A DNA stretch of 64,000 nucleotides from Nymphaea colorata (GCF_008831285.2 NC_045140.1:1467528-1531527); one strand, 5' to 3'; counted from the stretch's first letter, positions 25,101-34,542 are shown. A program made the numbers and translations. Notes: generated by a model not told the origin, from the letters alone.

Positions 25101-28100
25101 CTTTGTTTGCTGCATTATTCTTCGATTTGTTAAAAGTGCAGGACTGACAGTTTAACTTTTCTCCGAACAGTGAAGGTGCAGGTGGAGGCCATGCACCAGA
25201 TATAATAAAAGTTTGTGGGATTAAAAATGTCTTACCATCTTCAACAAATCCTACACGACCATTTACCTCTAATACCATTGATGAACATCTTGACATGCTG
25301 GTGATTTTTCACTCTCATTTCCCAAGTTGAAGTTAAAGTTTTTTCATGCCACTTAGAATATTTTTACTTTGATTGATCCAGATGGTCTGTCATCACCTTG
25401 ATAAAAACATTTCTGAGGATGTAGCATTTGCTGAATCACGAATTCGAGCAGAGACAATTGCTGCAGAAGATATTTTGCATGACATGGGAGCCATCAGTAT
25501 CATCTCATCTGATTCACAAGCTATGGGTCGTATTGGAGAAGTTTGTATATCTGTCTTCTACTTGAAATTTTCAAGCATGAATCCTTTCATATCTTTTATT
25601 TTTTTGATTTAATTATGTAGGTAATTTTCCAGACATGGATGTCCCAGATTTTGAATTTTGACTTCTAAATATGCATTTTGCGATGACCAATTTGACTTCT
25701 TCAATCAATTAGTTCATTTGTCCAATGCATATGTTGTCAGCACCCTTGTTTTTCTCATTAGATATGGTTTAACTGGGGACTCCTTAAGGAGCTGCGAAAT
25801 GCATTAAATTCTGTATTCAAGTGTTCAGAATGAAGAACATGTCTACTTGAATCTTCTAAACAAGCATAAATGCCTTTGCTAAAAGCCTCTTGTTAATGAC
25901 AATCTTTGAATCTTTGATCTGATTGTACTACCTTAAATCTCCAAACAGAACCCCTTCTTCTCCATGTTAGACGTAATAGCATTTTTTGAAAGCTCCAGCC
26001 TTTAAATATATGCCATCACTATGTCTAAGAAAGTTTGGTACCTTCTCCTATCAGACTGAATGCAATGCTGAAAAGTTTCATTTTTGGTTCTTGACATAAT
26101 AAATGCTTCTTTAGTCCAAACCTTCACAAACTTTTGCATTTGCATATCAGTTAATCTTTTTATAATCTCATTGAAAGCAACGTCAACCTCATTAATCACC
26201 TGGAAATGAAGCTTTCTCCTGATTGTACACCTTGGTCTATGTTGTCTACATCTTCCATGTTATAACCTGTGATTAAGAAATATGTAGGAATGATAGAGAA
26301 AAAGTGAGAAGAAGAAAAGGGAGAGGGAGAGCTCGATCTATTGATTAACTGTTAACCCCTTCTTAGGGATTAGTGAATAAAAAAGAATGAGAATTAGGTA
26401 TTGATAATTTAACTAAACTGCATATAACCACCTAAGCATACACACGTTACTTTTAACACTCGCCTTGAATCTGGAGAATATATGTCTGTATAAACTATTA
26501 TGCTCAATTTATTATTACATTTGGTAAAACCTGAGGCCAAATAACTTGATGAAAACTTCTGTACTAACATATGTAGTGGCAATCAACTTGAATATGTTTC
26601 ATCCTCTTGTAAAACAAGCGATAGTTGGCTATCTATGTGGCTGCTTTATGGTCACACATCATTAGCATTGGGGCTAGATTATCTCCCTGTAGATCCCTCA
26701 GTATGGATCTAGTCCACATCATTTGGCTACATTCTGAGTCATGCCTTTGTATTTTGATTCGGCACTGTGTCAGGCTACCACAATCTGCTTTTTACTTCTT
26801 CATGTAATTAAGTTTCTTCCTACAAACACACAAAATCTTGTGGTGAACTTTCTATGGTCAATGGCTCTTCTATAGTCAACAACAGAATGTGCAACTATAT
26901 CTAGAGAAGACCTATACTATTGCCAATGGCTTTTGCTGTTGGAAATTGAATTACCCACGGTATTTTTCCCAACGACCATGGATCCATGGGGAATTCATTT
27001 CCTCACAGCTTTGGGGGGATTTTGCCAACGGTTCGAACCATTGCTAAAAACCAACATTGTTGTAGTGTTTTAACGTTTTGGTGAATAGGTTTTTCTCGTA
27101 GGGCTTCGTCACACTGACCAATTTTGCATTGAACATGGTTAGAAGATTGTGTAAAAGTCAATTAGCTCTTTCTTTTCTAGATGGCTGTCGATTATTTATT
27201 CTTTAACATGGATCCTACCATAAACCATCAATTTGCTTTGACAGTTGTCTTCAAGTTGAGTGGTTAGAGATGTCAACAGATTGGATTCGATTCGGGTATA
27301 CCCTTAATTGTATCCATTTTTTTTATATTCTCGTATTCAAATTCAAACAAAGAAGAGTCATATATGAATCTGATTTCACAATCTGAATCCAATTTTTACA
27401 TTCATATCCGGATCTGAATTTTGAACTGAATTTTTGACCAATTTTTAAAACATAAGAGCATTGGATATAGGATAAAATTAAATCTGATCTGATTTCTTAA
27501 TCAGATATTAATTTTTTTTCTATATCCGATTTTTTTTGGAACGGTTCAGTCAGACCTCCTATACAAAACGGATATTTTGCATCCTTACGAGTGGACATCA
27601 TTTGATTTCAAAGTTATATAAAGGAAAACTGGAGATAATTGCTTTTTCTAACCGCACCTGTTTTCAAAAGTTAATACAATGCAATCACTAGCATGTGAAA
27701 TCCCACAAAACAATTATGGACAAATTGTGGAAATTATTCAAATTTTAAAATATTGTGCCTATTTACTGTTCAAATTTGATACAAAAATATAAGAGTACAG
27801 TATTGGGAAGGTTTTGGTAGATATTCTTGGGGGATGAGGCCAAGTTAATTTAAGTCCATTAATTTATGGAAAAGGGTAAGATTCCAAACTCTGTCCAAAC
27901 AAAAGGAAACAAAAGCAAAGTCTTCAAGAGGTGGGCGAAGGGCACATGGAAGCATCCAAGCAGCTTCTTAGAACATCCAATTTCTATGCTCAAGACTGAG
28001 TCAAGATTACATGTCATTAAGTCCACTGATGGCCTTTGATGTGAAATTTAATTTGTTCCATATGACCCACAAACTACATCCACAAGGTAGTGGATTAAGT

Positions 28101-30276
28101 CACTCGGTGGAGTGACACCCCCCAAGTGAAACACCCTTTAGAATTCTAATGGAGGAGAATGATCAGCTTTCAGAAAGCTGCTTTCTCTTTATATTGTTGC
28201 TTGCTGGCATGTTTGTCTTACTGGTAACGGCTGAAGCTGCCAATAACAAATCTGTATTTCCTTTTAATAGACAAAGGTGTAGAGTTACAGTTTTCAACAA
28301 CTTTTTCTTCTTTATATTATTGCTTGCTGGCATGCTTGTCTTACTGGCAACGGCTGAAGCTGCCATAATGGATCTGTATTTCCTTTACAATAGACCAAGA
28401 TTATATCAATTGGAAGAAATTTGAAGTTCTTTTATTCAGATTTTAAAGTTGTAATGAGGTCGTGGCTGTGATTTTCATTTAATTTATCTCATGTGAAAAT
28501 TTGTGTTATGTGGTATTGAAGGTTTTATTACTAGCTTGTGTCACTTATATTGCTTTCAGGTAATCACTCGAACATGGCAAACTGCTCACAAAATGAAACT
28601 GCAAAGAGGAAACTCAATTGAGCCTATGGGTGACCAAAATGACAACTTCCGGATAAAAAGATATATTGCAAAGTACACCATAAACCCAGCGATAGCCAAC
28701 GGTTTTTGCCATCTTCTGGGGTCAGTTGAGGTATAGCCTTCTTTTGCTAAATTCTGCTACTTATTCTTTTAATTTGCTATGTTATATGTATTCTGTCGAC
28801 GTGGATGTTGCTATCTAATCTATCTAGCATAAATATTAACAGTTAAAGCTTAGAAGTTAGAAAACATAGTTCTTAATCATAAAACGTGATCTCATTATTC
28901 TTCAAGTTTCTGATAAGTTTTTAAAGGGAAGAAAATTCGACATGAGTGGGTGGTTCTGACATGATTACTTTGTATCTCAACAGAAAGGGAAATTAGCTGA
29001 TCTCGTTCTGTGGAAACCTTCATTTTTTGGTTCCAAGCCAGAAATGGTGATAAAGGGTGGCTTTGTTGCATGGGCTGATATGGGAGATCCAAATGCTAGC
29101 ATTCCTACGCCAGAACCTGTAATAATCACTTCCTTCTTGTTTGGCATTTCATACAATCGATATCAGGGAAGCAGTTTTTCCTTTTCTAGCATACTACTCC
29201 TCTTTCAAGATAAACTACATACTTGAAATCTTGGTATTCAATCATGTGGATTTTCAACTCGATTTTATATGAGTAGGCAATGGCCTTTAAGTGCGATATG
29301 TTTATTTCATTTAGGTTGAATGTGGCATTTTTACAGGTGCAGCATTCCGCTGAGTGGGAACATTGTGGGATCACCATCTTAAATATCCTTGACATTGGGA
29401 GCAGCCCTGCAAAGGGCATGCCGCTACCTTATTTCCAGGATCCCATCTCCATTCTCTTAGGAGGGCCATAATCAGTCAATTACTCTTCCTATTTGCAAAG
29501 CATGCTTGCAATGGACCACCACCCCACTGCATGTGAGCTGCAAGTTGAGTCCCAATCCTGCATCTGAGTAAAAGTTCCTGACCACTGCCATCTTCTTTGC
29601 ACTTTCAAACCAATTTGGCCTAATGGCTATAGTAGAGCAAAAAGTGGAACATCTGTAGAGGCACTGTAGTATGCATGCAAATTGTCAGACCAAGGACAGT
29701 TTAACACACTGAGAGTTGGTACAAGAAAATTTGTCAAAAATGATGTACCAGATTCAACCCATTTGTGTCCCTACCTCTAGCATGTTCACCTAATATAATC
29801 CCATATGAATTTTTACGAAATTCATGAATTAAGTTTCCGAATCTCATCTATTGTTAATTTGAACATGAATCAATACAGGTGTTTATGAGACCTATGTTTG
29901 GTGCATATGGGAGGGCTGGAAGCAACACTTCTGTTGCTTTTGTTAGCAAGGCAAGTGACTGTTTGCTCTTGTATGAAGAATATTTATTGCAATCTCTCTC
30001 CGTATGGTTATTGCGAAAGTTTCTTGAGATGGTTTATCTTATTTTGTTAACTAGGCTGCAAATGAAAACGATATTTCAAAGTTGTATGGTCTTAAGAAGC
30101 GAGTGGAAGCAGTCAAACATGTGCGTGGGCTGACCAAATTGGACATGAAGCTCAATGATGCACTCCCTCACATAGAAGTTGATCCTGAAACATATGAAGT
30201 TACTGCAGATGGCGAGCTTCTTACTTGTGAACCCCTCAGTGCTGTTCCACTCTCTCAAAATTACTATCTTTTCTAG
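2835..30276 (+). CDS. Urease (urea amidohydrolase, nickel enzyme), complete, 18 exons
   Basis: Hydrolyses urea to ammonia and carbamate in the cytosol, recycling nitrogen from arginine and ureides. Exons: 2835-2960, 4577-4647, 7298-7343, 7944-8049, 10578-10720, 12977-13087, 15636-15793, 15907-16285, 16372-16480, 17075-17214, 18043-18180, 18272-18363, 25171-25300, 25382-25540, 28560-28730, 28984-29118, 29879-29950, 30055-30276. They join to 2508 nt (835 aa; jack bean urease has 840). The chain starts [14 protein letters not shown] and ends [10 protein letters not shown], typical of plant ureases. The fused gamma-beta-alpha order of plant enzymes is intact. Active-site residues are all present, each six lower than in jack bean: H401 and H403 (CHVHF), carbamylated K484 and H486 (GLKLHEDWG), H513 (NIHTDT), H539 (TYHS), C586 and H587 of the flap (MVCHHLD), D627 (SSDSQAMGR). 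The intron after exon 17 is GC-AG. Introns make up about 91% of the gene. UreD, UreF and UreG, needed for nickel loading, are not in the window. Confidence 0.97.
3470..3810 (-). mobile_element. Probable solo-LTR-like fragment, antisense, in urease intron 1
   Basis: The block shares architecture and its palindromic core with 11110-11450: a tct/agagat-rich start, a TATA-like stretch on the minus strand, the ctag...ccgttgg palindrome and an A-rich tail. I infer an LTR fragment of one family in minus orientation. Clear TG/CA ends and a target duplication were not found, so the class is uncertain. Confidence 0.4.
3650..3708. repeat. 29-bp inverted repeat (hairpin) inside a TE-like block in urease intron 1
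   Basis: The left arm begins ggctgttgagccagctccaa and the right arm ends ggaagttggttcaacagcc. They are near-perfect reverse complements around a single-base centre. The hairpin sits in a TE-like block (about 3470-3810). A related palindrome with the same core (ctag, ccgttgg) occurs at 11302-11327 in intron 5. Confidence 0.75.
5990..6300 (-). mobile_element. LINE (non-LTR retrotransposon) reverse transcriptase fragment, antisense, in urease intron 2
   Basis: On the minus strand one frame reads [16 protein letters not shown] then TMPPLLF (about 6120-6215), the conserved GLRQGDPLSPLLF region of LINE reverse transcriptases. Downstream (about 6010-6050, minus) another frame reads [13 protein letters not shown], the catalytic F-x-DD box. 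The two motifs are in their normal order but in different frames, separated by stop codons, so it is a decayed fragment. I see no endonuclease domain, 3' tail or target duplication. Confidence 0.8.
6400..6680. repeat. Dispersed repeat, copy 1 (second copy near 61130-61290)
   Basis: The stretch tttatgacctgagccagatg followed by agttgctgagtcaact and gtgacc matches, with substitutions, 61195-61250 in the DUF212 gene intron. The best match covers about 80-100 bp; outer limits are unclear. Probably a non-autonomous TE fragment. Confidence 0.45.
8765..9127 (-). mobile_element. Diverged LTR-like block (partner of 10001-10405), antisense
   Basis: Aligns along its length with 10001-10405: aaaat(g)g-rich start, gatctt(g)acaaaaa, acacttag/actctaag, gaaacacaat, atatcaataaa, a ctatatatac TATA-like block, gagagagattaca, ctagcccaa and an A-rich tail. 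Much substitution separates them. With that block it probably forms the LTR pair of an old minus-strand element, this one being the 3' LTR. (AC)n and (TG)n microsatellites flank it at 8757-8769 and 9130-9151. Confidence 0.5.
9128..9942 (-). mobile_element. Short interior of the antisense LTR element
   Basis: About 0.8 kb between two related LTR-like blocks, including a (GT)n tract and a (GA)n tract near 9582-9600. No gag, protease, reverse transcriptase or integrase motif is visible, so the element is non-autonomous or internally deleted. Confidence 0.4.
9943..10000 (-). other. Duplicated retrotransposon primer-binding site (initiator tRNA-Met type)
   Basis: On the minus strand TGGTATCAAAGTCAGG (9943-9958) and CGGTATCAAAGTCAGG (9985-10000) both resemble the initiator tRNA-Met primer-binding site, TGGTATCAGAGC. 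They lie 42 bp apart in a tandem duplication of gccaaagagaagaacctgac. The second follows directly after an LTR end reading AATTACA on that strand, where a primer-binding site belongs. Confidence 0.7.
10001..10405 (-). mobile_element. LTR of an antisense retrotransposon remnant (5' LTR by PBS position)
   Basis: Ends in ...TTACA on the minus strand at 10001, immediately before a primer-binding site. A TATA-like ctcctatatatac block lies at 10209-10221. It aligns with 8765-9127 with much divergence. Its upper limit (near 10405) is approximate because no clear TG terminus or target duplication was found. It lies in urease intron 4. Confidence 0.55.
11110..11450 (-). mobile_element. LTR-like fragment with central palindrome, urease intron 5
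   Basis: Contains the palindrome ccatcggctagaattctagc then cgttgg (11302-11327) and general architecture like 3470-3810 in intron 1. No coding motif. I infer a solo LTR or non-autonomous element of the same family; ends are approximate. Confidence 0.35.
14030..14460. repeat. Two diverged direct copies of an AT-rich repeat, urease intron 6
   Basis: Segments at about 14030-14225 and 14290-14460 share taatcaaatca/tgact, ttccatt(a/g)ga, caatt(t)g, atctaa(a/g), ggaggttaattta or ggtcagttaatgta, and cttaggttt in the same order. They look like a tandem duplication of non-coding sequence. The rest of the 2.5-kb intron is AT-rich without features I recognise. Confidence 0.4.
19066..19108. repeat. Compound (TA)n(TG)n(AG)n microsatellite
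   Basis: tatata repeats pass into gtgtgt repeats and then gagaga, in urease intron 12 about 1.4 kb upstream of the retrotransposon. A further (TG)n tract lies at 20172-20195. Confidence 0.9.
20548..21000 (+). repeat. 5' LTR of the Ty3/gypsy element
   Basis: Begins tgatgcagggcaggaccaga and ends gtttgcatca. It aligns with 23741-24171 with scattered substitutions, small indels, and a local duplication near its 3' end (gcaagttagttt occurs twice). A TATA-like tatataaatggg-type motif (catataaatgggc, 20849-20861) lies inside. The following sequence, aattgaagtttcg, is not a primer-binding site, so the interior deletion starts at or near the LTR end. Confidence 0.88.
21018..23740 (+). pseudogene. Ty3/gypsy pol remnant: reverse transcriptase, RNase H, integrase; broken by stops
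   Basis: The longest open part is 21570-23540 (656 aa). In order: end of the RT palm with catalytic YFDD (about 21660), RT thumb ([10 protein letters not shown]), RNase H ([17 protein letters not shown] ... TDHETLKYL), integrase zinc finger (H-H-C-C around 22687-22795), integrase core with its three acidic residues (MDFI near 22875, TSDRDTRF near 23056, DGQTEIVNR near 23155). Upstream RT sequence, including [12 protein letters not shown], is at 21264-21497. Stops interrupt the frame near 21228, 21256, 21495, 21507, 21543 and 23538. Most are TAG or TGA where the family has glutamine or arginine. A 57-bp in-frame tandem duplication lies at 21085-21198. Dead pol of a degenerate TE, not a host gene. 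Confidence 0.93.
21085..21198 (+). repeat. 57-bp perfect tandem duplication in the pol remnant
   Basis: Two identical units, 21085-21141 and 21142-21198, both starting ttgcctccggtattgccacc. 57 bp is 19 codons, so the frame is kept. Identity without a single difference suggests the duplication is recent compared with the decay of the element. Confidence 0.95.
23741..24171 (+). repeat. 3' LTR of the Ty3/gypsy element
   Basis: Begins tgatgcagggcaggaccaga right after the polypurine tract and ends gttggcatca, followed by the ACAAC target duplication. The pol C-terminal reading frame runs on into the LTR: an open frame from 23715 passes the LTR border and stops at 23921. The first 180 bp of the LTR therefore look like coding sequence in both copies. 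Confidence 0.9.
24239..24290 (-). pseudogene. Truncated U2 snRNA pseudogene fragment
   Basis: On the minus strand the sequence reads ttctctgcattttggctaat then aagatcaagtgtagtgtcttatcag. This matches the 5' end of plant U2 snRNA (ATACCTTTCTCGGCCTTTTGGCTAAGATCAAGTGTAGTATCTGTTCTTATCAGTTT-type) with a 2-3 nt insertion and a 5-nt deletion. It includes the branch-point-pairing region. Only about the first 50 nt of the roughly 195-nt RNA are present and no plant snRNA promoter (USE plus TATA) is visible, so it is a dead fragment. It starts about 60 bp beyond the retrotransposon. Confidence 0.75.
25541..27067. other. First half of urease intron 14; ends in a CACTA-type terminus
   Basis: No recognised gene. 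On the minus strand a 65-codon frame (26002-26199) resembles no family I know. The end of this stretch (27040-27067), read on the minus strand, is CACTACAACAATGTTGGTTT, the signature terminus of plant CACTA (En/Spm) DNA transposons. Subterminal motifs of ccaacgg/ccaatgg type recur upstream (about 26920-27040). The opposite terminus was not found. Confidence 0.55.
27069..28118. repeat. Unnamed roughly 1-kb repeat, copy R1 (with a nested MITE)
   Basis: Aligns with R2 (32459-33560) and partly with R3 (34543-34986) in the same orientation. Shared blocks include acgttttggtgaat, gggcttcgtcacact, ggaaaactggaga, tagcatgtgaaatcc, ccaaacaaaagga, gagtcaagattacatgtcat, gatgtgaaatttaattt and ggattaagtcac. 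No coding sequence is recognised. A 325-bp insertion at 27264-27588 is absent from R2. R1 lies in urease intron 14. Confidence 0.85.
27264..27588. mobile_element. hAT-like MITE nested in repeat R1
   Basis: The insertion begins ttagagatgtcaacagattg and ends ttttgcatccttac. The ends are imperfect inverted repeats (TAGAGATGTCAAC against TAAGGATGCAAAA). It is flanked by GAGTGG at 27258-27263 and 27589-27594. The R2 copy lacks the insertion and serves as the empty site. Ends of TAGRGATGTCAA type are known from plant hAT-derived MITEs. Confidence 0.7.
28149..28424 (+). other. Short open frame made of an in-frame 123-bp duplication; function unknown
   Basis: A 91-codon frame in urease intron 14 contains the hydrophobic segment [17 protein letters not shown] (about residues 15-32) and again [17 protein letters not shown] (about 56-73). 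The DNA units lie 123 bp apart (28188 and 28311). Each reads like a signal peptide or membrane helix. It follows the end of repeat R1. It may be TE-derived or chance; expression is unknown and I do not call it a gene. Confidence 0.3.
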
Positions 30277-30373
30277 TCTTGAACTAGTGCGTGTGAGTTT
30301 TCTTTTCGTTCTCTTGTTTGTATCTTATGCATTTAATGAGGAATCCTTCATTTCTTTAAGCTCCATGCATAAT

Positions 30374-30711
30374 AATGTAGGCACAAGTTCTGAATTTTCT
30401 GATGTATATGCCTTCAACTGCAAGGAACTATTGAATGTTCTTGTGTCAACTTTCAGAGTTTTGCTCTCCAAGCTAGTGCTTTAGGCAAAACAAGCTTGAG
30501 GTTTGTATCTTCACACACTTAAACTGCCAGTATGCGATATAATCTTTAAATTTCATGTTTGACAATGCAGGCAGAGGTTCTGAATTATGCCTTAAACCGC
30601 AAGGAACTGCTAAATTTTCTTTTATGATTTCGGAGATTTGCTTTGCATTCTAATGTTTTAGGCAAAACAAGTTTGAGGGTTGTATTGTCACGCACTTAGA
30701 CTGCCAGTCTG
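30374..30711. repeat. Tandem duplication in the urease 3' flank
   Basis: Copy A (30374-30533) and copy B (30564-30711) share, in order, aatg(t/c)aggcacaagttctgaatt, tgcctt-aa-c(t/c)gcaaggaact, tttaggcaaaacaag(c/t)ttgagg, cacttaaactgccagt. They lie 100-430 bp after the stop codon, probably in the 3' UTR, so alternative copies of polyadenylation signals are possible. Confidence 0.8.
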
Positions 30712-32458
30712 CCATCGATGTGTACTTCAATATGCCAGCGACCAGTTCCCAAGTTTGAGGGAAATGACTGAATGTAATATACCTCTGAACTCCTGTTGGG
30801 TCTCTAGATTGATCAATCAACCATAATTTTGCTTTTGAAATGTACATGTCTGAAACCTCCGCTAATGGTTCATACTGACTCGTCACCTTGATTGTCTGTA
30901 GAGTTTGCTCTAAACCCACACCTCTTCCCAAGTTTTTATGCAACTCCAGCTATTCTCCAGTGTAATCACTTTCATAGAGGTTCCTCTGGCCGCTTCTTAA
31001 TTTGTGTTTTATATAACTAGCCTCACGTGGATGTCCTGGGCAGGTTTTTGAGGCTTGACCAATAAAAAGGATAGAGGCCCATTCTGGTATTTGACGTTCC
31101 TAAGCTACAATGTCAGATAGAGTGTGTGTATAGGAAATTAAATGTTTCTTCCGAATATAATACAATCGCAGAGCCTGGAGAATTGTATGAAAATGATGCC
31201 CAAAGTATTAATCCATTTCGTTTGCACTATGACAAAAAATTTTAGATTAGAAATTACTTTTTCATACAAAAGCATGAATCATCCGAACATTGGGTCATGC
31301 TTGGCCTTAAGCTTCTTCACATCTCTCTAGATGCTGGGAACAAGCTAAACAGGGTCGCAGGCAATCAAGGGCAGCCACCTGGTTGAGTTGGAGCTCGAGG
31401 ATTAGTAGCTTCCTTTAAGTTGCTCTTCAAGGCACTCATCATCTTAAACGGGAAATTTTGGTCCTTTATGATACTGATTTCTTATCACGATGATTCACAA
31501 TGCAAGTTAGTCAAACTGCAACCCTTAGGCTATTTCTTGTAAATGCACCAAGAAGAGTCGATCATCGAATAAATGAGCTGAGTTTTATTGTAGCAATGAC
31601 TTGAGCTTTATTTCCCTAAATATGCGGTTTGTGAAAAAAATTAAAGGCAAGTTCAAAAATTTTCAATTGGTCACTAGGAGGGCAAAAAATTGTGGAATAT
31701 CGACTTGACATTTATAAGAAGAAAGGAATAATTTTTCAACAAGTATGCATTTGTGAAAAAATATCTTGGCTGTCTATTCCAAGGAAATCAAATTGCGGAG
31801 ATTAAATTACAAGAAGTCAAGTTGTTCTTTCAAGAGTCTCAAATATCTTTCAAATGAAGAGAAAGGGGGAAACAAAGAGATCATTTTCCTTAAACAAATT
31901 TTCTTGTCTCTTTTGAGGGGTGTTTCGGATTCTTGAAGGAACATCTTGGTTTCTATATTTACAAATTAATATACACTATTTGGTTTCTTTAAGATCAATA
32001 ACCTAGTTAATTCTCCTCAAAAATTGGTATAAGAGGGTTTGATTACTACTCCCCTGCCCTTCTCTCTCTTTCTATCATCTATATATATGTGCAAAATGCT
32101 CTATTGTGTCGAACTATAAACTGTCTTTCCCCAGTTTATCATAAAGGGGTATTCTGGGTTTGTGTAAAAAGTTTTCACTATTCAGAGATATATGGCAGCC
32201 CTTTATCACGGAAGAATTGAACGAATATAACTCAGAGCAAGGTGCATTGTAGAATATATATCGGCACTGTGCTACAAGATAACCAAAGGTACGGTGTCAA
32301 CTGGAGTACATTTTGTAACGCAGCCAACATGGGGAGGAGTGGGGTTGCCCTTCACGCCCTTACCCCATAAAATACAATTCACTCACACTCTATATGGTGA
32401 TATTTCTTTAATTTTTCCATTTTAGAATATTCCATGTTTTACAGCTAATTTTCTTCTT
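30712..32458. other. Intergenic region, no gene seen
   Basis: AT-rich DNA between the urease 3' flank and repeat R2. I see no protein similarity, RNA gene or clear repeat. Confidence 0.5.
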
Positions 32459-33560
32459 AACATTTAACGTTTTGGTGAATTGGTTCTTCTCTTAGGGCTT
32501 CGTCACACTAACCAATTTTGTCGTGACCATGATTAGAAGACTATGTAAGACTAAATTATCTCTTGCTTTGTTAGATGGTCATCGTTTATCTACTCTTCAA
32601 CATGGATCCTACCATCAACCATCAATTTTCTTTGACAGTTGTATCCAAGTTCAAGTGGGCATCATTTCATCTCTTAGAGCCCATTTGAATACATATTACT
32701 AAATTCCCAGGCTTTAAACTGTTGGGTATTTAATACTTTGTATTTTTTTTGGAGGAATTTTTGTTTCACCTTTCATTTATCCCATTTGTTTGATTTTTTG
32801 GAACTTTTGTTCCGAGCATTGAGAAGTTGACAAACAAAAAAATTCTCTTGACATTAAAGTTCCACCTATCTTGATGAAACTTCAATGTCAGTAGTTGAGT
32901 TTCATAATTATTCCAAAACTCATTACACTAAAGTTCTGTATTTATTTACAATTGGAACTTTCCACCGAGTTTTACTTCAAGTTCCAGCTCTATACTAAAA
33001 ACTTCATGTATTCAAACCGGCCCTCAAGGAAAACTGGAGACATTGCTTTTTTCTAACCGCATGTTTTCAAAAGTCAATACCGTGCAAGCGCCTAGCATGT
33101 GAAATCCAACAAAACGAACATGATTTTGCAAGATAAACCTAAATCTATTGACAATTTGTGTAAATTATTCAAATTTTAAAAAGTTGTGCCTATTTATTAC
33201 TATCCAAATTTGTTGACTTGATTGAGGATTGATATAAAAATATGAGAGTACAGTGTCAGGAAGGTTTTGGTAGATATTCTTCGGTGAAGAGGCCAGGTTA
33301 ATTTAGGTCCACTAATTTATCAAGGAGGGAAAGCTTCCAAACCCTGTCCAAACAAAAGGAAGCAAAAGCAAAGTCGTCAAGTGGTGGATGAAGGGCGCAA
33401 GGAAGCCTCGGAGCAGCTTCGTAGAACACCCAATTCAAGACTGAGTCAAGATTACATGTCATTAGGTCCACTGATGTTCGTTGATGTGAAATTTAATTTG
33501 TTCCATATGACCCAAAAGCCACCTCAAGGCAGTAGATTAAGTCACCCGGGCGGTGACAAA
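32459..33560. repeat. Unnamed roughly 1-kb repeat, copy R2 (with a nested MITE)
   Basis: Same orientation and block order as R1. It holds a 349-bp insertion at 32677-33025 that R1 lacks, and lacks the R1 insertion. Both copies end near ggattaagtcac(t/c)cgg. Confidence 0.85.
32677..33025. mobile_element. MITE nested in repeat R2
   Basis: Begins gagcccatttgaatacata and ends catgtattcaaaccggccctc. The two ends are inverted repeats (GAGCCCATTTGAATACAT against GAGGGCCGGTTTGAATACAT). R1 at the matching position has no insertion. The GGGCC(N)GTTTGAATAC type of end is seen in plant MITEs; flanking TTA/AAG is compatible with a PIF/Harbinger-like element, but the superfamily is uncertain. Confidence 0.7.
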
Positions 33561-34542
33561 CGCTCCAGATTTAAGATCCGCGGTTAAACAAAAACAATCC
33601 ACTGTTGCTATTGCTGACACCGACACAGCTCAGGACCCAAAAAGCAAGGAGAATGTGAGGGCCTTCGGGCCTTTTTCGGGCGGTGGATTTAATACCTCTC
33701 GCCCATGCGGAATGAAGGACAATGTTCGGGTTGCAGATAGAGTAATGTCATTGTGCCATCAAAATTATCCGCTTGAATCGGCTGACTTGAATTAGATGAG
33801 TTTGATTCTTCTCTAGAGGCATAGATCAAACTATGATACCCCAAAAGCTTAGTCTTGTGTATGTAAAATTGCAAAGGATATTGAAAACTTAAAAAGAAAG
33901 TTGTTAAGTAATTGGTTGAATTGGTTCATAACATTTTTTAGATTGAAACCGAAACTACTAAGAGGTTAGGAGCGGATCAGTTCGTTACCGGTGGAATGCA
34001 AAATCTCCATGGTGCACCGCGCAATCAAACAAGCTCCGTCGTGATTGTGCACATAATTAAGGTGGTCACCCACTAGGCGACATGATCTTTTCTCTTCAAA
34101 ATTAAAGTGTTTGAATAATAGTCAAGCCTTTATAAAAATCAAACACCACTTTTTGGGCACGAACATTTGCCCGTGTTTATGAATCTTTGGGGAGTTTTTT
34201 TAATAAAAAATTAATTTTTTAGGCCAAGATGACTATTTAAAACTCAGTTACTTATATCTCTCTTATTCTAATATCTGCTAATGAGATTGGAGATAAGAAA
34301 AACATTGTCAGTAAAGGCTACTCCTTCACTTGGGCAATTGAAGAATGCGCCAATGAAAATATCATCTCCATGCTAGAGAAGCTCTAGACTAAGTGGCGCT
34401 ACTCGCGTCAGAGAAGAGTATTCAGCGAATAGCGGCACAACTGACAATCTACCATTATTGACGATGAATTTCCCTTCATTAATCATTTCACATCAACAGT
34501 TATCTCCAAGGCCAAATGGACATAATTATTATTTCTAAGAAC
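33561..34542. other. Intergenic region, no gene seen
   Basis: Between repeat copies R2 and R3. No recognisable coding, RNA or repeat sequence. Confidence 0.5.

Noticed and set aside
26002..26199. 65-aa minus-strand frame in urease intron 14
   Set aside because: Balanced composition made it worth a look, but it matches no known family, has no supporting splice partners and lies among TE remains.
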